64,000 nt of DNA. It comes from Amycolatopsis dendrobii (GTDB lineage: Bacteria > Actinomycetota > Actinomycetes > Mycobacteriales > Pseudonocardiaceae). A program made the translations under genes and the position numbers. How positions within the stretch are numbered: position 1 is the stretch's first letter; every line of letters starts with the position of its first letter. The notes under the pieces are model-generated. The model did not search any database. It was not told the origin of the DNA and saw only the letters and a program-made list of their open reading frames with translations. Shown here piece after piece: positions 33,871 through 42,417 of the stretch. Location of the stretch: NCBI RefSeq assembly GCF_014145675.1, contig NZ_JACGZW010000018.1, forward strand, positions 117,710 to 181,709, read 5' to 3'.

Positions 33871-36189
33871 TCACCGCAGGGAAACCACTGTGGTGGCGCC
33901 GAAGGTGTCCTTGAGCGGAACTTCCACCGTGCGCCGCCGTACCGTCACGCGGACGCTGTCCTGCAGCTGCGTCGGGTCGGAAACAGCGAGACTGTCCCGG
34001 CCGAGCGCCACCGAAGCGGGTCCTGAGACTGATACTTCGTCTACGGTACCCGCACTGTAGAAGTTTGCGAGCAGTGTGTTATCCCACAGCCGCAAAGCCT
34101 GGACAGCGCGCGTATTGGCCCGCACGCGCCACGCGAGCACCGACGCGACCGTCCCCGCCACCGACGCGCCGGGCAGGACCGCGTACGCGTACTTCGCGTC
34201 CACCGGCTTCGCGCCGTGCTCGATCACCAGCTTCTGGTACCGCCGCGTGTTCGGGGTCGTTGTGCCCTTCGTGTTGGCACCGGTGTCGACGTCGCGCCAC
34301 CCGCCGGTCCGGTCTTCGCGCAACGCGGTGACCTCGGCGTTGTCGAGCAGGACGTACCCGCCGACGTGGTCGAGGTGCAGCCAGCGCGGCCGGTGCAGCG
34401 TGCTCGAATCGCCGACCACGCGCGCGTCGGCCAGCAACGTGCCGCGGCCGTTTTCGCCGAGGTTGCGGTTTTCGATCGTCGTCCGGACCGCCTGCCCGGA
34501 CGTGTCGGTGATCCCCGCGCCGAGGCAGACGATGCCCGCCGGCGTGAAGAACCACGACTTCTTCGCAGTCAGCGAACCGTCTTCGGAGACGAAATCCATC
34601 GCGTACGCGCCGTGCCGGGCGTCCCAGCGCACGCCGCCGACGTGCGCTTTCGTCGTCAACGGCGTCGCCGCCAGCGGACCCGGCGGGCCAGCCTTCGCGG
34701 TGGTGCCCGGCAGGAGCGCCGGATCGACGGTCGGCCAATAGGCGTCCGAGTAGTGTCCTTTCGCGTTGGGAAGGAACAAATACAGCACGCCGTCGCCGAC
34801 GTGCCAGCCGTGCAGGTTCATCCCGTTGATCGACTCGTAGCGCGAGATCCGCGTGGAGCCGACGCCGAGAGACGCGGACCAGCCCTCGGTCACGTGCACC
34901 ATCCGGTCCTGCTGCCCGAAGATCCGGTGCGTCGCGACGATCGGCGCGGGCCGCACGCGTCCGGCGAGCATCTCCTGGGCGAACTCGATGCCTGGCGTCG
35001 CGACGAGGTCCGGGCCGGGCGCGAACCGTTCGGGATCGGGGATCTCCAGGAACGGCGCGTACGTGCCCTCCTTGATCCATTTGGCCGCGAGCCCGGACAG
35101 CTCGGTCTTCACGGTCCCGGTCGCCGATCGAGCGAGAACCAGAGTCGCGACGGTCAGCTGGTGCCCGATGTCGTGCCCGGTTTCGCCCTGCCGCGACAGC
35201 ATCCGCCCGCGCACCGGCTCCATCAGCGCACCCGCGTAGACGAACGGCGCGAACGTGTCGCCTACCAGTGCGTACACCTTCTGCGTCAGCTCGTCCGGCA
35301 GCGCGTACTCGGTGCCTTCGGTGACGTGGATCGTCCCGGCGAGCGCGGTCAGCAGGACGATGCCGTAGTGGCCGGGGTAGGGGATGGTGTCGTGCTGGAT
35401 GAACGAGCCGTCGGCGTGGAAACCGTCGCCCGCGGCGCGGTCCAGCTTCGCCAGGACGCTGGCCGCTCCCCCGCCGGCGACGTCGGTGATCGCGTCGATG
35501 CCGGTGCGGATCCACGCGGTGTCGCCGGTCAGTGCGCCGGAAACGATCGAGATCAGCGCCTTGTCCGCCCGGTTCGCGCCGGTTTCGACGACCTTCGGGT
35601 TGTTCGCGCGCAGATTCGGGTTGCCGACGAACCGCTTGATCGGGCTGACATACCGCGCCAGTTCGTCGGCGGTCAGCTGGTCGGCGACCGTGACGAGGGT
35701 GTGCAGCAGGTAGTACGGCACGCCGATCTCGTAGGTGTACCAGTTGCCGATCTCGCCGACCCGCGGGTTGTACTGGCTGGCGTAGATCAGCTCCAGCGCC
35801 TTCTTGATCCCGTCGAGCACCTTCGGATCGCCGGAAAGCGTGCTGCCCGGCGTTCCCCAGTCGACGGCGATCGCGCGCAGCCGGGCATACATCGACGTCG
35901 TGTAGTCGCTGCCGGGACCGAGCGGCAGGTCAGTCCACAGTGGACCGTTGCCGGACACCGACATGCCGTCGTAGTAGGACTTCGCGACCCGGCCGAGGTT
36001 CTTCAGCGCGGCCGTGCGTTCCGGCGACGGGCGGTTGATGCCGGTCTGCAGCTCGCGGTAGCCAGCCACGATCTTCTTCAGCGGATCAGCAGCAGGTGCG
36101 GCGAAGGCCGGGCGCGCCGTGGCGACGAGCGCGGCCGACGCGGCGGCGATGGCACCGCCACGCAGTGCGGTTCTGCGGTTCACGGGCAT
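33871..36189 (-). CDS. Secreted polysaccharide lyase family 8 (hyaluronate/chondroitin/xanthan lyase type)
   Basis: 772 residues. A Tat-like signal (NRRTALRGGAIAAASAALV, cleavage near AFAAPA, about 31) is followed by an alpha/alpha-toroid domain and beta-sandwich domains, the PL8 layout. Catalytic-site segments are NWYTYEIGVPYYL, VETGANRADK (Asn) and DGSFIQHDTIPYPGHYG (His and Tyr, about 255-272). PL8 enzymes cut uronic-acid-containing polymers by beta-elimination. ATG 36189 has GGAGG 6 nt upstream. The genes just upstream on the same strand degrade hexuronates, so this enzyme probably supplies the sugar acid. The exact polymer is undetermined. Confidence 0.88.
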   Translation of the reverse strand: MPVNRRTALRGGAIAAASAALVATARPAFAAPAADPLKKIVAGYRELQTGINRPSPERTAALKNLGRVAKSYYDGMSVSGNGPLWTDLPLGPGSDYTTSMYARLRAIAVDWGTPGSTLSGDPKVLDGIKKALELIYASQYNPRVGEIGNWYTYEIGVPYYLLHTLVTVADQLTADELARYVSPIKRFVGNPNLRANNPKVVETGANRADKALISIVSGALTGDTAWIRTGIDAITDVAGGGAASVLAKLDRAAGDGFHADGSFIQHDTIPYPGHYGIVLLTALAGTIHVTEGTEYALPDELTQKVYALVGDTFAPFVYAGALMEPVRGRMLSRQGETGHDIGHQLTVATLVLARSATGTVKTELSGLAAKWIKEGTYAPFLEIPDPERFAPGPDLVATPGIEFAQEMLAGRVRPAPIVATHRIFGQQDRMVHVTEGWSASLGVGSTRISRYESINGMNLHGWHVGDGVLYLFLPNAKGHYSDAYWPTVDPALLPGTTAKAGPPGPLAATPLTTKAHVGGVRWDARHGAYAMDFVSEDGSLTAKKSWFFTPAGIVCLGAGITDTSGQAVRTTIENRNLGENGRGTLLADARVVGDSSTLHRPRWLHLDHVGGYVLLDNAEVTALREDRTGGWRDVDTGANTKGTTTPNTRRYQKLVIEHGAKPVDAKYAYAVLPGASVAGTVASVLAWRVRANTRAVQALRLWDNTLLANFYSAGTVDEVSVSGPASVALGRDSLAVSDPTQLQDSVRVTVRRRTVEVPLKDTFGATTVVSLR

Positions 36190-36267
36190 GACGGTGCCTC
36201 CCAGTGGGGTTGGTTGTGCGTGGCAATCCCGGTCAGAACCGCGATTGCCGCGCACGAGGGGCTCTGC

Positions 36268-37722
36268 TCAGCGCGTTCCGTCGACACGGCGCGGCAACTG
36301 CCACGGGTTCGCTTCCTGAAGGGCTTCCGGCAGCAGCGCGTCCGGGAAGCTCTGCCAGGCCACCGGACGCAGGAAGCGTTCGATCGCGGCTGTGCCGACC
36401 GACGTCGTGGTCGGAGCGGTCGTCGCCGGGTACGGGCCGCCGTGCTGCTGGGCCCAGCTGACCGTGACGCCGGTCGGCCAGTCGTTCCACAGCAGCCGTC
36501 CGGCCAACCTGGCGAGCGAGGGCAGCAGCGGACGCACGAAGTCGGCGTCGCTGTCCTCGCCCTGGACTGTCGCGGTCAAGCCGGGTTCGAGGCTGTCCAG
36601 CACCTCGGTCAGTTCTGCCTGGTCGGAGTAGGTGACGATCAGCGACGCCGGTCCGAAGTGCTCCTCGCGGACCGCCTCTCCCCCGGCCAGGAATTCCTTC
36701 GCGGTGGTGGCCAGCAGCGACGGGGTGAACGCATCGCCGTCCTGTGCGCCTTCCACTACCGACTCGACGCCCGACACCGCGCGCAGGTCCGCGAGCTTCT
36801 GCGCGAACCCGGCGGCAATGCGGTCGTTCAGCATTTCCTGCTGAGCCACCGCGCTGACGGCCTCGCGCAGGGTGTCGTCCAACCCGTGGCCCTCGGGCAG
36901 GAAGAGCAGGCCCGGCTTGGTGCAGAACTGGCCCGCGCCGAGGCTGAACGACCCGGCGTAGCCCTTCGCCACCGCTTCGCCGCGCGCGGCCACCGCGCCC
37001 GGCGTGACCACGACTGGGTTGACGCTGCCCAGTTCGCCGTAGAACGGAATCGGTGTCGGCCGTGAGACCGCGATGTCGAACAGCGCGCGCCCGCCCGGCA
37101 CCGAACCGGTGAACGCGGCGGCGGAAATCCGCGGGTCCTTGAGCGCCGCCACACCCTGTTCCACGCCGTGGATCACCGCGAACGCACCCTCCGGCGCACC
37201 CGCGGCGGTCAATGCCTGCGCGACGATCTCGCCGGTCCGCGTCGAGAGCTCTTCGTGGCCCGGATGCGCTTTGAGCACCACCGGGCACCCCGCGGCCAGC
37301 GCCGAAGCGGTGTCGCCGCCCGCGACGCTGAACGCGAACGGGAAGTTGCTCGCGGCGAACACGAGCACCGGCCCGATCGGCACGAGCACCCGGCGCAGGT
37401 CCGGCCGGGCGCCCATCGGCCAGGCCGGGTCGGCGTGGTCGACGGTCGCGCCCAGGAATTCGCCGTCCCGCAGCACCTCGCCGAACAGCCGCAGCTGGAA
37501 CGTGGTGCGCGCGAGTTCGCCCTTCAACCGCGGGGCGGCCGGAAGGCGGGTTTCCTGGTGCGCCAACGGAATCAGCTCATCAGCGGCGGCGTCGAGCGCA
37601 TCCGCGGCTGCGGCCAGCCACTGGGCCCGGTCGGCCGGGGTGCTCTCAGCGAACGGCCGGGCGGCTGCGGCAGCGGCGGCCAGCACGCTTTCCAGTTCCG
37701 GGGCGGAAGTTTCGCGGCTCAA
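36268..37722 (-). CDS. 2,5-dioxovalerate (alpha-ketoglutarate semialdehyde) dehydrogenase
   Basis: 484 residues of the NADP-dependent KGSADH type. FAASNFPFAF (Asn126), Glu230 in FYGELGS, Cys267 in GAGQFCTKPG and HFGPASLIV mark the aldehyde dehydrogenase fold; ELGSVNPV and QFCTKPGL are typical of this subfamily. It would oxidise 2,5-dioxopentanoate to 2-oxoglutarate, the last step of oxidative uronate/glucarate breakdown. Glucarate dehydratase and KdgD genes lie upstream on the same strand. The DNA just upstream of ATG 37722 contains three degraded copies of this gene's own 5' end. Confidence 0.9.
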   Translation of the reverse strand: MSRETSAPELESVLAAAAAAARPFAESTPADRAQWLAAAADALDAAADELIPLAHQETRLPAAPRLKGELARTTFQLRLFGEVLRDGEFLGATVDHADPAWPMGARPDLRRVLVPIGPVLVFAASNFPFAFSVAGGDTASALAAGCPVVLKAHPGHEELSTRTGEIVAQALTAAGAPEGAFAVIHGVEQGVAALKDPRISAAAFTGSVPGGRALFDIAVSRPTPIPFYGELGSVNPVVVTPGAVAARGEAVAKGYAGSFSLGAGQFCTKPGLLFLPEGHGLDDTLREAVSAVAQQEMLNDRIAAGFAQKLADLRAVSGVESVVEGAQDGDAFTPSLLATTAKEFLAGGEAVREEHFGPASLIVTYSDQAELTEVLDSLEPGLTATVQGEDSDADFVRPLLPSLARLAGRLLWNDWPTGVTVSWAQQHGGPYPATTAPTTTSVGTAAIERFLRPVAWQSFPDALLPEALQEANPWQLPRRVDGTR

Positions 37723-38071
37723 TGGATCTCCTCGTCAAACAGGTTCAGGACGCCGAGCGCGCTGCGGCGCGGCACTCGGCTCGGTCAGCCGGGATGTTTT
37801 CGACCGACCGCGGGGCGGCTGCCAGCACGCTTTCCCATTCCGGGGCGGGGGTTTCGCGGCTCGGAGCAGCTCCGTGCCGCACGAACTTCACGGCACCGAG
37901 CACCCGGCGACGGCCCGCCCCGGCCAACGGCCCAGCGGCCGCCCGCGCCCTTCCCCGCTCCAGAGCGGACATCTCGCGACTCGACACAGCTCCTCGCCGC
38001 ACAGGTTCACGACACCCGGCGAGCACGCGTCCCCGCTCCGCGGCAAAAACTTCGCGACTCAAAGCAGCTCC
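37723..38071 (-). repeat. Three degenerate copies of the downstream gene's 5' end
   Basis: The segment around the start of the semialdehyde dehydrogenase gene (marker TTCGCGGCTC at 37711) recurs upstream at 37853 (identical marker), 37973 (CTCGCGACTC) and 38051 (TTCGCGACTC). Flanking GCAGCTCCT, CACAGGTTCA or GAACTTCACGG and CCAGCACGCTTTCC are also shared. Translated on the minus strand they read PSRETPAPEWESVLAA, SSREMSALERGRA and MSREVFAAERGRVLAG, compared with MSRETSAPELESVLAA in the gene. Copies 1-3 lack the start codon in place. This is a decaying tandem duplication of the 5' region. Confidence 0.8.
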
Positions 38072-39214
38072 TCACGACACCGAGTGCGCAGCAGCGGTAG
38101 CGGCGTGCAGATCCGGCCAACGCGCAGGCCCGGCAAGGCCCAAGTGGTACAGATGCAGTTCCGTAGCGCCAGCCTTCGCCAGCTCGCCCACATAAGCCCC
38201 GATATCCGGCACCGCGCTCGCCCCGACCGCCGTGATGTAGCTGCCGATCGCGACCCGGTCGGGCAGCGCGTGCCGTGCGGCCGCGACGGCGTCAACGCTC
38301 GCCTGGCCCGGGGCCCAGTTCTGCAGCACGACCGTCTCGGCGTCGTCGGCGGCTGTCGGGGTCAAGCCGGGCAGCGCGCCGGTCACCCACGGGTCGAGTG
38401 CGCCGTGCAGCACGATCCGCGTACCCGGCTCCAGCACGGCCAAGACCGCAGCCCGCAGCGCGTCGGTCGACCGCTGCCGACCAGACAGCAGTTTTTCCTT
38501 CAGCTCGCCCGGAAGTCTGTCCTCGCCCACCGACAAATCCGCCGTAGCGATCAGCCGCTGCACCTCGGCGCGCAGGGTTTCCCGGACCTCCGACGGGTCG
38601 AGGCCGGTCCAGCCTTCCGCACAGGCGTCGCAGCAGCAGATCGACAACAGCCGAGCGGCAGCGGGAGCCCACACACCGTCGGTCTTCTCGTGCTGGTGCT
38701 GGTGCACGCCGCCGAGCGGGCCGCACGCTTCCAGCAGCACTGACGAAAGCTTCAGTCCTGCAACGGATTCCGCGGTGAGCGTCGCTGCGTACTCGCGTAC
38801 TGCGGGCTGCGCGGGGCACAACGCCCACGGGTACGACTCGCCGAAGCAGTTGCGCACCGCGTACTGCGGGAATTCGGTGCCCAGCTGCGAATTATGCGTG
38901 AGCACGATCCACGCGGCAGCCGGTATTCCGGCGTCGTTGAGCCGGCGGACCGCATCGCCGCCGCTGTCTTCCCCGGAGACCCAATCCGGCGTGGCGGGCA
39001 CGAGGTCCGACCAGGCTTCCGCGCGCACCGGGCGGTAGAGAGCGGCAGTGCGCGCGACCACCGAGGTCCGCTCGGTCGACCACGGGGTCGCGGCGCGGGC
39101 GCTGTGGTAGGCCAAGGCCACGGCGACCTCGTCCACCCCGAGATCCTGCGCCCGCTCGGCGAACGCGGTGTCGCCGAGCACGTCCCACGGATACGCGTAT
39201 CCGGTCACCTTCAC
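38072..39214 (-). CDS. Uncharacterised protein in the hexuronate operon (TIM-barrel-like)
   Basis: 380 residues, cytoplasmic (no signal peptide). The pattern of beta/alpha units (MKVTGYAYPWDVLGD, VDEVAVALAYHS, IPAAAWIVLTHNS, GLKLSSVLLEACG, TRIVLHGALDPW, AIGSYITAVGA, ELHLYHLGLAG) suggests a barrel like glycoside hydrolases. A cysteine-rich segment SICCCDACAEGW (about 208-219) is unusual. I do not recognise the family. GTG 39214 lies 5 bp past the glucarate dehydratase stop with GAGGTGG as ribosome site, so it is operonic and may act on an uronate-containing saccharide or intermediate. Confidence 0.7.
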   Translation of the reverse strand: MKVTGYAYPWDVLGDTAFAERAQDLGVDEVAVALAYHSARAATPWSTERTSVVARTAALYRPVRAEAWSDLVPATPDWVSGEDSGGDAVRRLNDAGIPAAAWIVLTHNSQLGTEFPQYAVRNCFGESYPWALCPAQPAVREYAATLTAESVAGLKLSSVLLEACGPLGGVHQHQHEKTDGVWAPAAARLLSICCCDACAEGWTGLDPSEVRETLRAEVQRLIATADLSVGEDRLPGELKEKLLSGRQRSTDALRAAVLAVLEPGTRIVLHGALDPWVTGALPGLTPTAADDAETVVLQNWAPGQASVDAVAAARHALPDRVAIGSYITAVGASAVPDIGAYVGELAKAGATELHLYHLGLAGPARWPDLHAATAAAHSVS

Positions 39215-39218
39215 CGGT

Positions 39219-40475
39219 TCACCACCTCGCCGTGTTCGGTTCGAAGCCGGGCGTGTACTTGCGCATGTATGTCACATCGTCCCGTTTGGTCAGTCCACAT
39301 CGGACATAGTCCTCGTGCGCCCTGGCGAGCGCGTCCTGGTCCAGCGTGATCCCGAGCCCGGGCCGGTCCGGAACCGCCACTGCCCCGTCGACGAAATCCA
39401 GCACGCCCGATTCGATCACGTCGGCAGTCTTCCATGGCCAGTGCGTGTCGCAGGCGTACGTCAGGTGCGGGGTGGCAGCCGCGACGTGGACCATCGCGGC
39501 GAGGCTGATTCCGAGGTGGCTGTTGGAGTGCATGGACAGCCCGACGCCGAAGCTCTCGCAGGCTACCGACAGCGCCTGAGTGTCGCGCATTCCACCCCAG
39601 AAGTGGTGGTCGGACAAGAGAACACCGATCGCGCGCGCCCGGAAGGCGGGTTCCAGGTCGCCGAAGTTCACCACGCACATGTTGGTGGCCAACGGCATGC
39701 TCGCCTCGCGTGCGACGCGCGCCATGCCCTCGATGCCCGGCGTCGGGTCTTCGAGGTACTCCAGCACGCCGTCGAGTTCAGCGGCCACGCGGATGCTCGT
39801 CTCGGGCGTCCACGCCGCGTTCGGGTCGATGCGCAAGGGATGCCCGGGGAACGCCGAAGCGAGCGCGCGGATGCCCTCGATCTCTTGCTCCGGAGCGAAA
39901 ACCCCGCCCTTGAGCTTGATCGAACGGAACCCGTAGTCGTCGACCATGCGCTGCGCCGAGCCGACCAGCGCTTCCGGGGTGAGGATCTCGCCCCAGCTGT
40001 CCTCGTCCGCGTCGAGGTGCGCGCCGTACTTGTAGAACAAGTACGCGGAGAAGTCGACGGCGTCGCGAGCCTTGCCGCCGAGCAGGTCGGCGACCGGACG
40101 GCCGAGAAACTGGCCTTGCGCGTCCAGGCAGGCGACCTCGAACAGCGAGTACACGCTGGCGATCGTCTTGCGGATGGAGAATCCGCCGATCAGGCCGTGC
40201 TCGTCGGTCAGCACCGTTCCGGCGAGCGTGCGCGCGATGATCCGCTTCAGGCCCGGCAGGTCGAAAATGCCGTGTCCGGCCAGTTCCGGCAGCACCTTGC
40301 GCACCTCGCCAAGGAACGCCGCGTCGCCGTAAGACTCGCCGAGGCCGACCACGCCGTCGTCGCACACCACCTGCACCACGCTGCGCAACGCGAACGGCTC
40401 GTGCACGCCCATCACGTTGAGCAGCGGTGCGTCCGCGAAGGCGACCGGGGTCAGCACCACGTCCCGGATCTTCAT
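39219..40475 (-). CDS. gudD: Glucarate dehydratase (enolase superfamily)
   Basis: 418 residues. The mandelate-racemase/GlucD signature is complete: Lys-x-Lys in SIKLKGG (187 and 189), metal ligands Asp217 (RIDPNAAW) and Glu242 (LEDPT), Asn265 (TNMCVV), SDHHFWGG near 289-294, and catalytic His320 in HSNSHLGIS. It dehydrates D-glucarate (and possibly galactarate or idarate) to 5-keto-4-deoxyglucarate. Its start overlaps the KdgD stop by one base (TGATG), so the two consecutive enzymes are translationally coupled. Confidence 0.9.
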   Translation of the reverse strand: MKIRDVVLTPVAFADAPLLNVMGVHEPFALRSVVQVVCDDGVVGLGESYGDAAFLGEVRKVLPELAGHGIFDLPGLKRIIARTLAGTVLTDEHGLIGGFSIRKTIASVYSLFEVACLDAQGQFLGRPVADLLGGKARDAVDFSAYLFYKYGAHLDADEDSWGEILTPEALVGSAQRMVDDYGFRSIKLKGGVFAPEQEIEGIRALASAFPGHPLRIDPNAAWTPETSIRVAAELDGVLEYLEDPTPGIEGMARVAREASMPLATNMCVVNFGDLEPAFRARAIGVLLSDHHFWGGMRDTQALSVACESFGVGLSMHSNSHLGISLAAMVHVAAATPHLTYACDTHWPWKTADVIESGVLDFVDGAVAVPDRPGLGITLDQDALARAHEDYVRCGLTKRDDVTYMRKYTPGFEPNTARW

Positions 40476-41407
40476 CAGAGGCCTTTCAGCACGGCGAAAC
40501 CGTTTTCGACGACCTTGCCCAGCCGGTCGATCTGCTCGGGCGTCGGCTCGATCAGCGGCGGCCGGACAGTGCCGACCTTGTCGCCGCGCAGCCGGGCGGC
40601 GGCCTTGACCAGCGACACCGCGAAGCCGGGCGTCTCGTCGCGCAACGCCACCAGCGGCAGGTAGAACCCGGCGAGCAGCGCGTCCATCGTCGCGTTGTCG
40701 TCCTCCGCGAGCGCGCGGTGGAAGCGGTGCGCGATCTCCGGCGCGAAGCAGTGCACCGCCGAGGAGTAGCGCGCGACGCCAGCCGCCGCATACGCCTTCG
40801 CGGACACTTCCGCGGTCGGCAAACCGTTGAAGAACAAGAAGTCCGCGGAACGCCGCGTGCCGAGCGCGCGGATCGTGGTGACGATCCGGGTCATCGCTTC
40901 GACGTCGCCGTAGCCGTCCTTGATCCCGACCACCGACGGGATGTCCAGCAGCTTCACCGCGGCCGGCGCGGTGAAGACGCCAGTGCTGCGGTGGTAGACG
41001 ATCACCGGCACGGAGGTGTCGCCGATCGCGTAGCGCACGTAGTCGACCAGCCCGTCCTGCGGCCCGGTGACCAGGTACGGCGGAAGCAGCAGCACCCCGT
41101 CGGCGTTGCCCGCCTGCGCCGCCGCGACACCCGCGCGCGCACCCGCGGCACCGCCGCCCGCGCCGACCCACACCGGGACTCGCCCGCCGGCGACCTCGCG
41201 CGCCTTGGCCAGCAGCGCCGCGACCTCGTCGACCGACAGCGAGCTGAACTCCCCGGTGCCGCACGCGACGAACAGCGCGCCCGCACCGGCGGCGATGTGG
41301 CTCTCCACGTTCTCCGCGAACCCGTCGAGGTTGAGCTCGAGGTCTTCGGTGAACGGGGTCAGCGGGAACGCCAGCAAGCCGTCCAGCTCGATCTCGGTCT
41401 GTGCCAT
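40475..41407 (-). CDS. kdgD: 5-dehydro-4-deoxyglucarate dehydratase (KdgD)
   Basis: 310 residues of the DHDPS/NAL aldolase superfamily. Schiff-base Lys163 is in VVGIKDGYGD and Tyr138 in VIVYHRSTG; ACGTGEFSSLS replaces the usual GTTGE motif, as in KdgD enzymes. It converts 5-keto-4-deoxyglucarate to 2,5-dioxopentanoate with loss of water and carbon dioxide. ATG 41407 is preceded by GGAGC; an in-frame TTG at 41422 is possible. First gene of the leftward operon, driven by a promoter inside the iclR intergenic region. Confidence 0.92.
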   Translation of the reverse strand: MAQTEIELDGLLAFPLTPFTEDLELNLDGFAENVESHIAAGAGALFVACGTGEFSSLSVDEVAALLAKAREVAGGRVPVWVGAGGGAAGARAGVAAAQAGNADGVLLLPPYLVTGPQDGLVDYVRYAIGDTSVPVIVYHRSTGVFTAPAAVKLLDIPSVVGIKDGYGDVEAMTRIVTTIRALGTRRSADFLFFNGLPTAEVSAKAYAAAGVARYSSAVHCFAPEIAHRFHRALAEDDNATMDALLAGFYLPLVALRDETPGFAVSLVKAAARLRGDKVGTVRPPLIEPTPEQIDRLGKVVENGFAVLKGL

Positions 41408-41421
41408 CAGTTTCTGCTCCA

Positions 41422-41515
41422 ATGTTCACATTCTTGAATGGAGTCTGTTATCGTGACTATGTTCACCCACAAGAACGCTGTTCGGGACGCTAATATGGCC
41501 GGACTCACAAGTCAA
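41422..41515. promoter_or_regulatory. Divergent promoters with GTTC/GAAC operator (kdgD operon and iclR gene)
   Basis: Leftward promoter: TTGACT (plus 41510-41515), 17-bp spacer, TAGCGT (plus 41487-41492). Rightward promoter: TTGAAT (41434-41439), 18-bp spacer, TATGTT (41458-41463). The imperfect palindrome GTTCACCCACAAGAAC (41461-41476) covers the rightward -10 and the leftward start region. ATGTTCAC occurs twice, at 41422 and 41459. A regulator bound here would control both directions; the IclR protein is the obvious candidate. Confidence 0.6.
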
Positions 41516-41536
41516 CGGCCCGGTTGGAGGACGCGC

Positions 41537-42334
41537 ATGGCGCAGAAGACGGACCCCGCCACCGCTCCCGCGGAGTCCGCGGGCGTGAAGTCGGCGCGGC
41601 GCGCCATCGACCTGATCGAGACGTTCGCCGCGAACGACGTGTGGCTGTCGCTGTCGGATCTCCATGCGCGCACCGGATTCCCCCGCTCCAGTCTGCACGG
41701 TTTGCTGCGCACCCTGCTGGACGCGGGCTGGCTGGAGGCGGACGCGAACTCCGCGCGCTACCGGCTCGGCGTGCGCGCGCTGATCTGCGGCACCGCCTAC
41801 CTCGACCGCGACGCGATCGTCCCCTACGCCACCGAAGCTTTGGAGCGCATCCGCGAGAAGACCGGCTTCACCGCGCATTTCGCCCGCCGCAACGGCACCG
41901 AGGTCGTCTACCTGGAGACGCGCGAGTCGCAGCACTCCACGCACCTCATCTCGCGCGTCGGCCGCACCCTGCCCACGCACGCGACCGCGCTGGGCAAGGC
42001 CTTGCTCGCCGAACTGACCCACGAAGAGGTCGAGGCGCTCATGCCCGAGGAGCTGGTCGCGCTCACCCCGAACACCATCACCACGCTCGACGCGCTGCAC
42101 GCCGACCTCGCGCGCACCCGGGAACGCGGGTACGCCGCCGAGATCGAAGAGGGCACCCTCGGCGTTCGCTGCGTCGCCGCGGTGATCCCGTACCGCATCC
42201 CCGGCACCGACGCGATGAGCTGCTCGATGCCGCTGGGCAAGGTCACCGACGCCGACGTCGAACGCGTCGGCGAGCTGCTGGCCGAAACCACCGCCGAGCT
42301 CGGCCAGCAGCTGCGCCGCGCCGGAATCCGCTGA
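41537..42334 (+). CDS. IclR-family transcriptional regulator of the uronate genes
   Basis: 265 residues. An N-terminal winged helix (about 17-75: SARRAIDLIETFAAND, LSDLHARTGFPRSSLHGLLRTLLDAGWL) and a C-terminal GAF-like effector domain (about 85-255, with THATALGKALLAEL) are clear. ATG 41537 has GGAGG 6 nt upstream; the open frame extends further but overlaps the divergent promoter. It lies between the leftward glucarate operon and the rightward uronate dehydrogenase gene, so it probably controls both in response to a sugar-acid intermediate. Confidence 0.9.
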   Translation: MAQKTDPATAPAESAGVKSARRAIDLIETFAANDVWLSLSDLHARTGFPRSSLHGLLRTLLDAGWLEADANSARYRLGVRALICGTAYLDRDAIVPYATEALERIREKTGFTAHFARRNGTEVVYLETRESQHSTHLISRVGRTLPTHATALGKALLAELTHEEVEALMPEELVALTPNTITTLDALHADLARTRERGYAAEIEEGTLGVRCVAAVIPYRIPGTDAMSCSMPLGKVTDADVERVGELLAETTAELGQQLRRAGIR

Positions 42335-42352
42335 CCGCCGCCACCCGTGTCC

Positions 42353-42408
42353 CTCGTGAGCGTCGGCGCCGGTCAGAACCGGCGCAGGCACTCACGAGCT
42401 TTCGTGAG
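42353..42408. promoter_or_regulatory. Nested and competing hairpins before the uronate dehydrogenase gene
   Basis: CTCGTGAG (42353-42360) pairs with CTCACGAG (42391-42398), enclosing a second perfect stem GCGCCGGT/ACCGGCGC (42366-42385). The same CTCACGA can instead pair with TCGTGAG at 42402-42408, which abuts the ribosome site GAGAGGA of the next gene. The two folds exclude each other. It may simply be the terminator of the IclR transcript, or an attenuator. Confidence 0.55.
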
Positions 42409-42417
42409 AGGAAATCC

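Noticed and set aside
39219..41429. Single long frame upstream of glucarate dehydratase suggesting a fusion with KdgD
   Set aside because: The upstream part is kdgD in another frame; gudD starts at ATG 40475, overlapping the kdgD stop.
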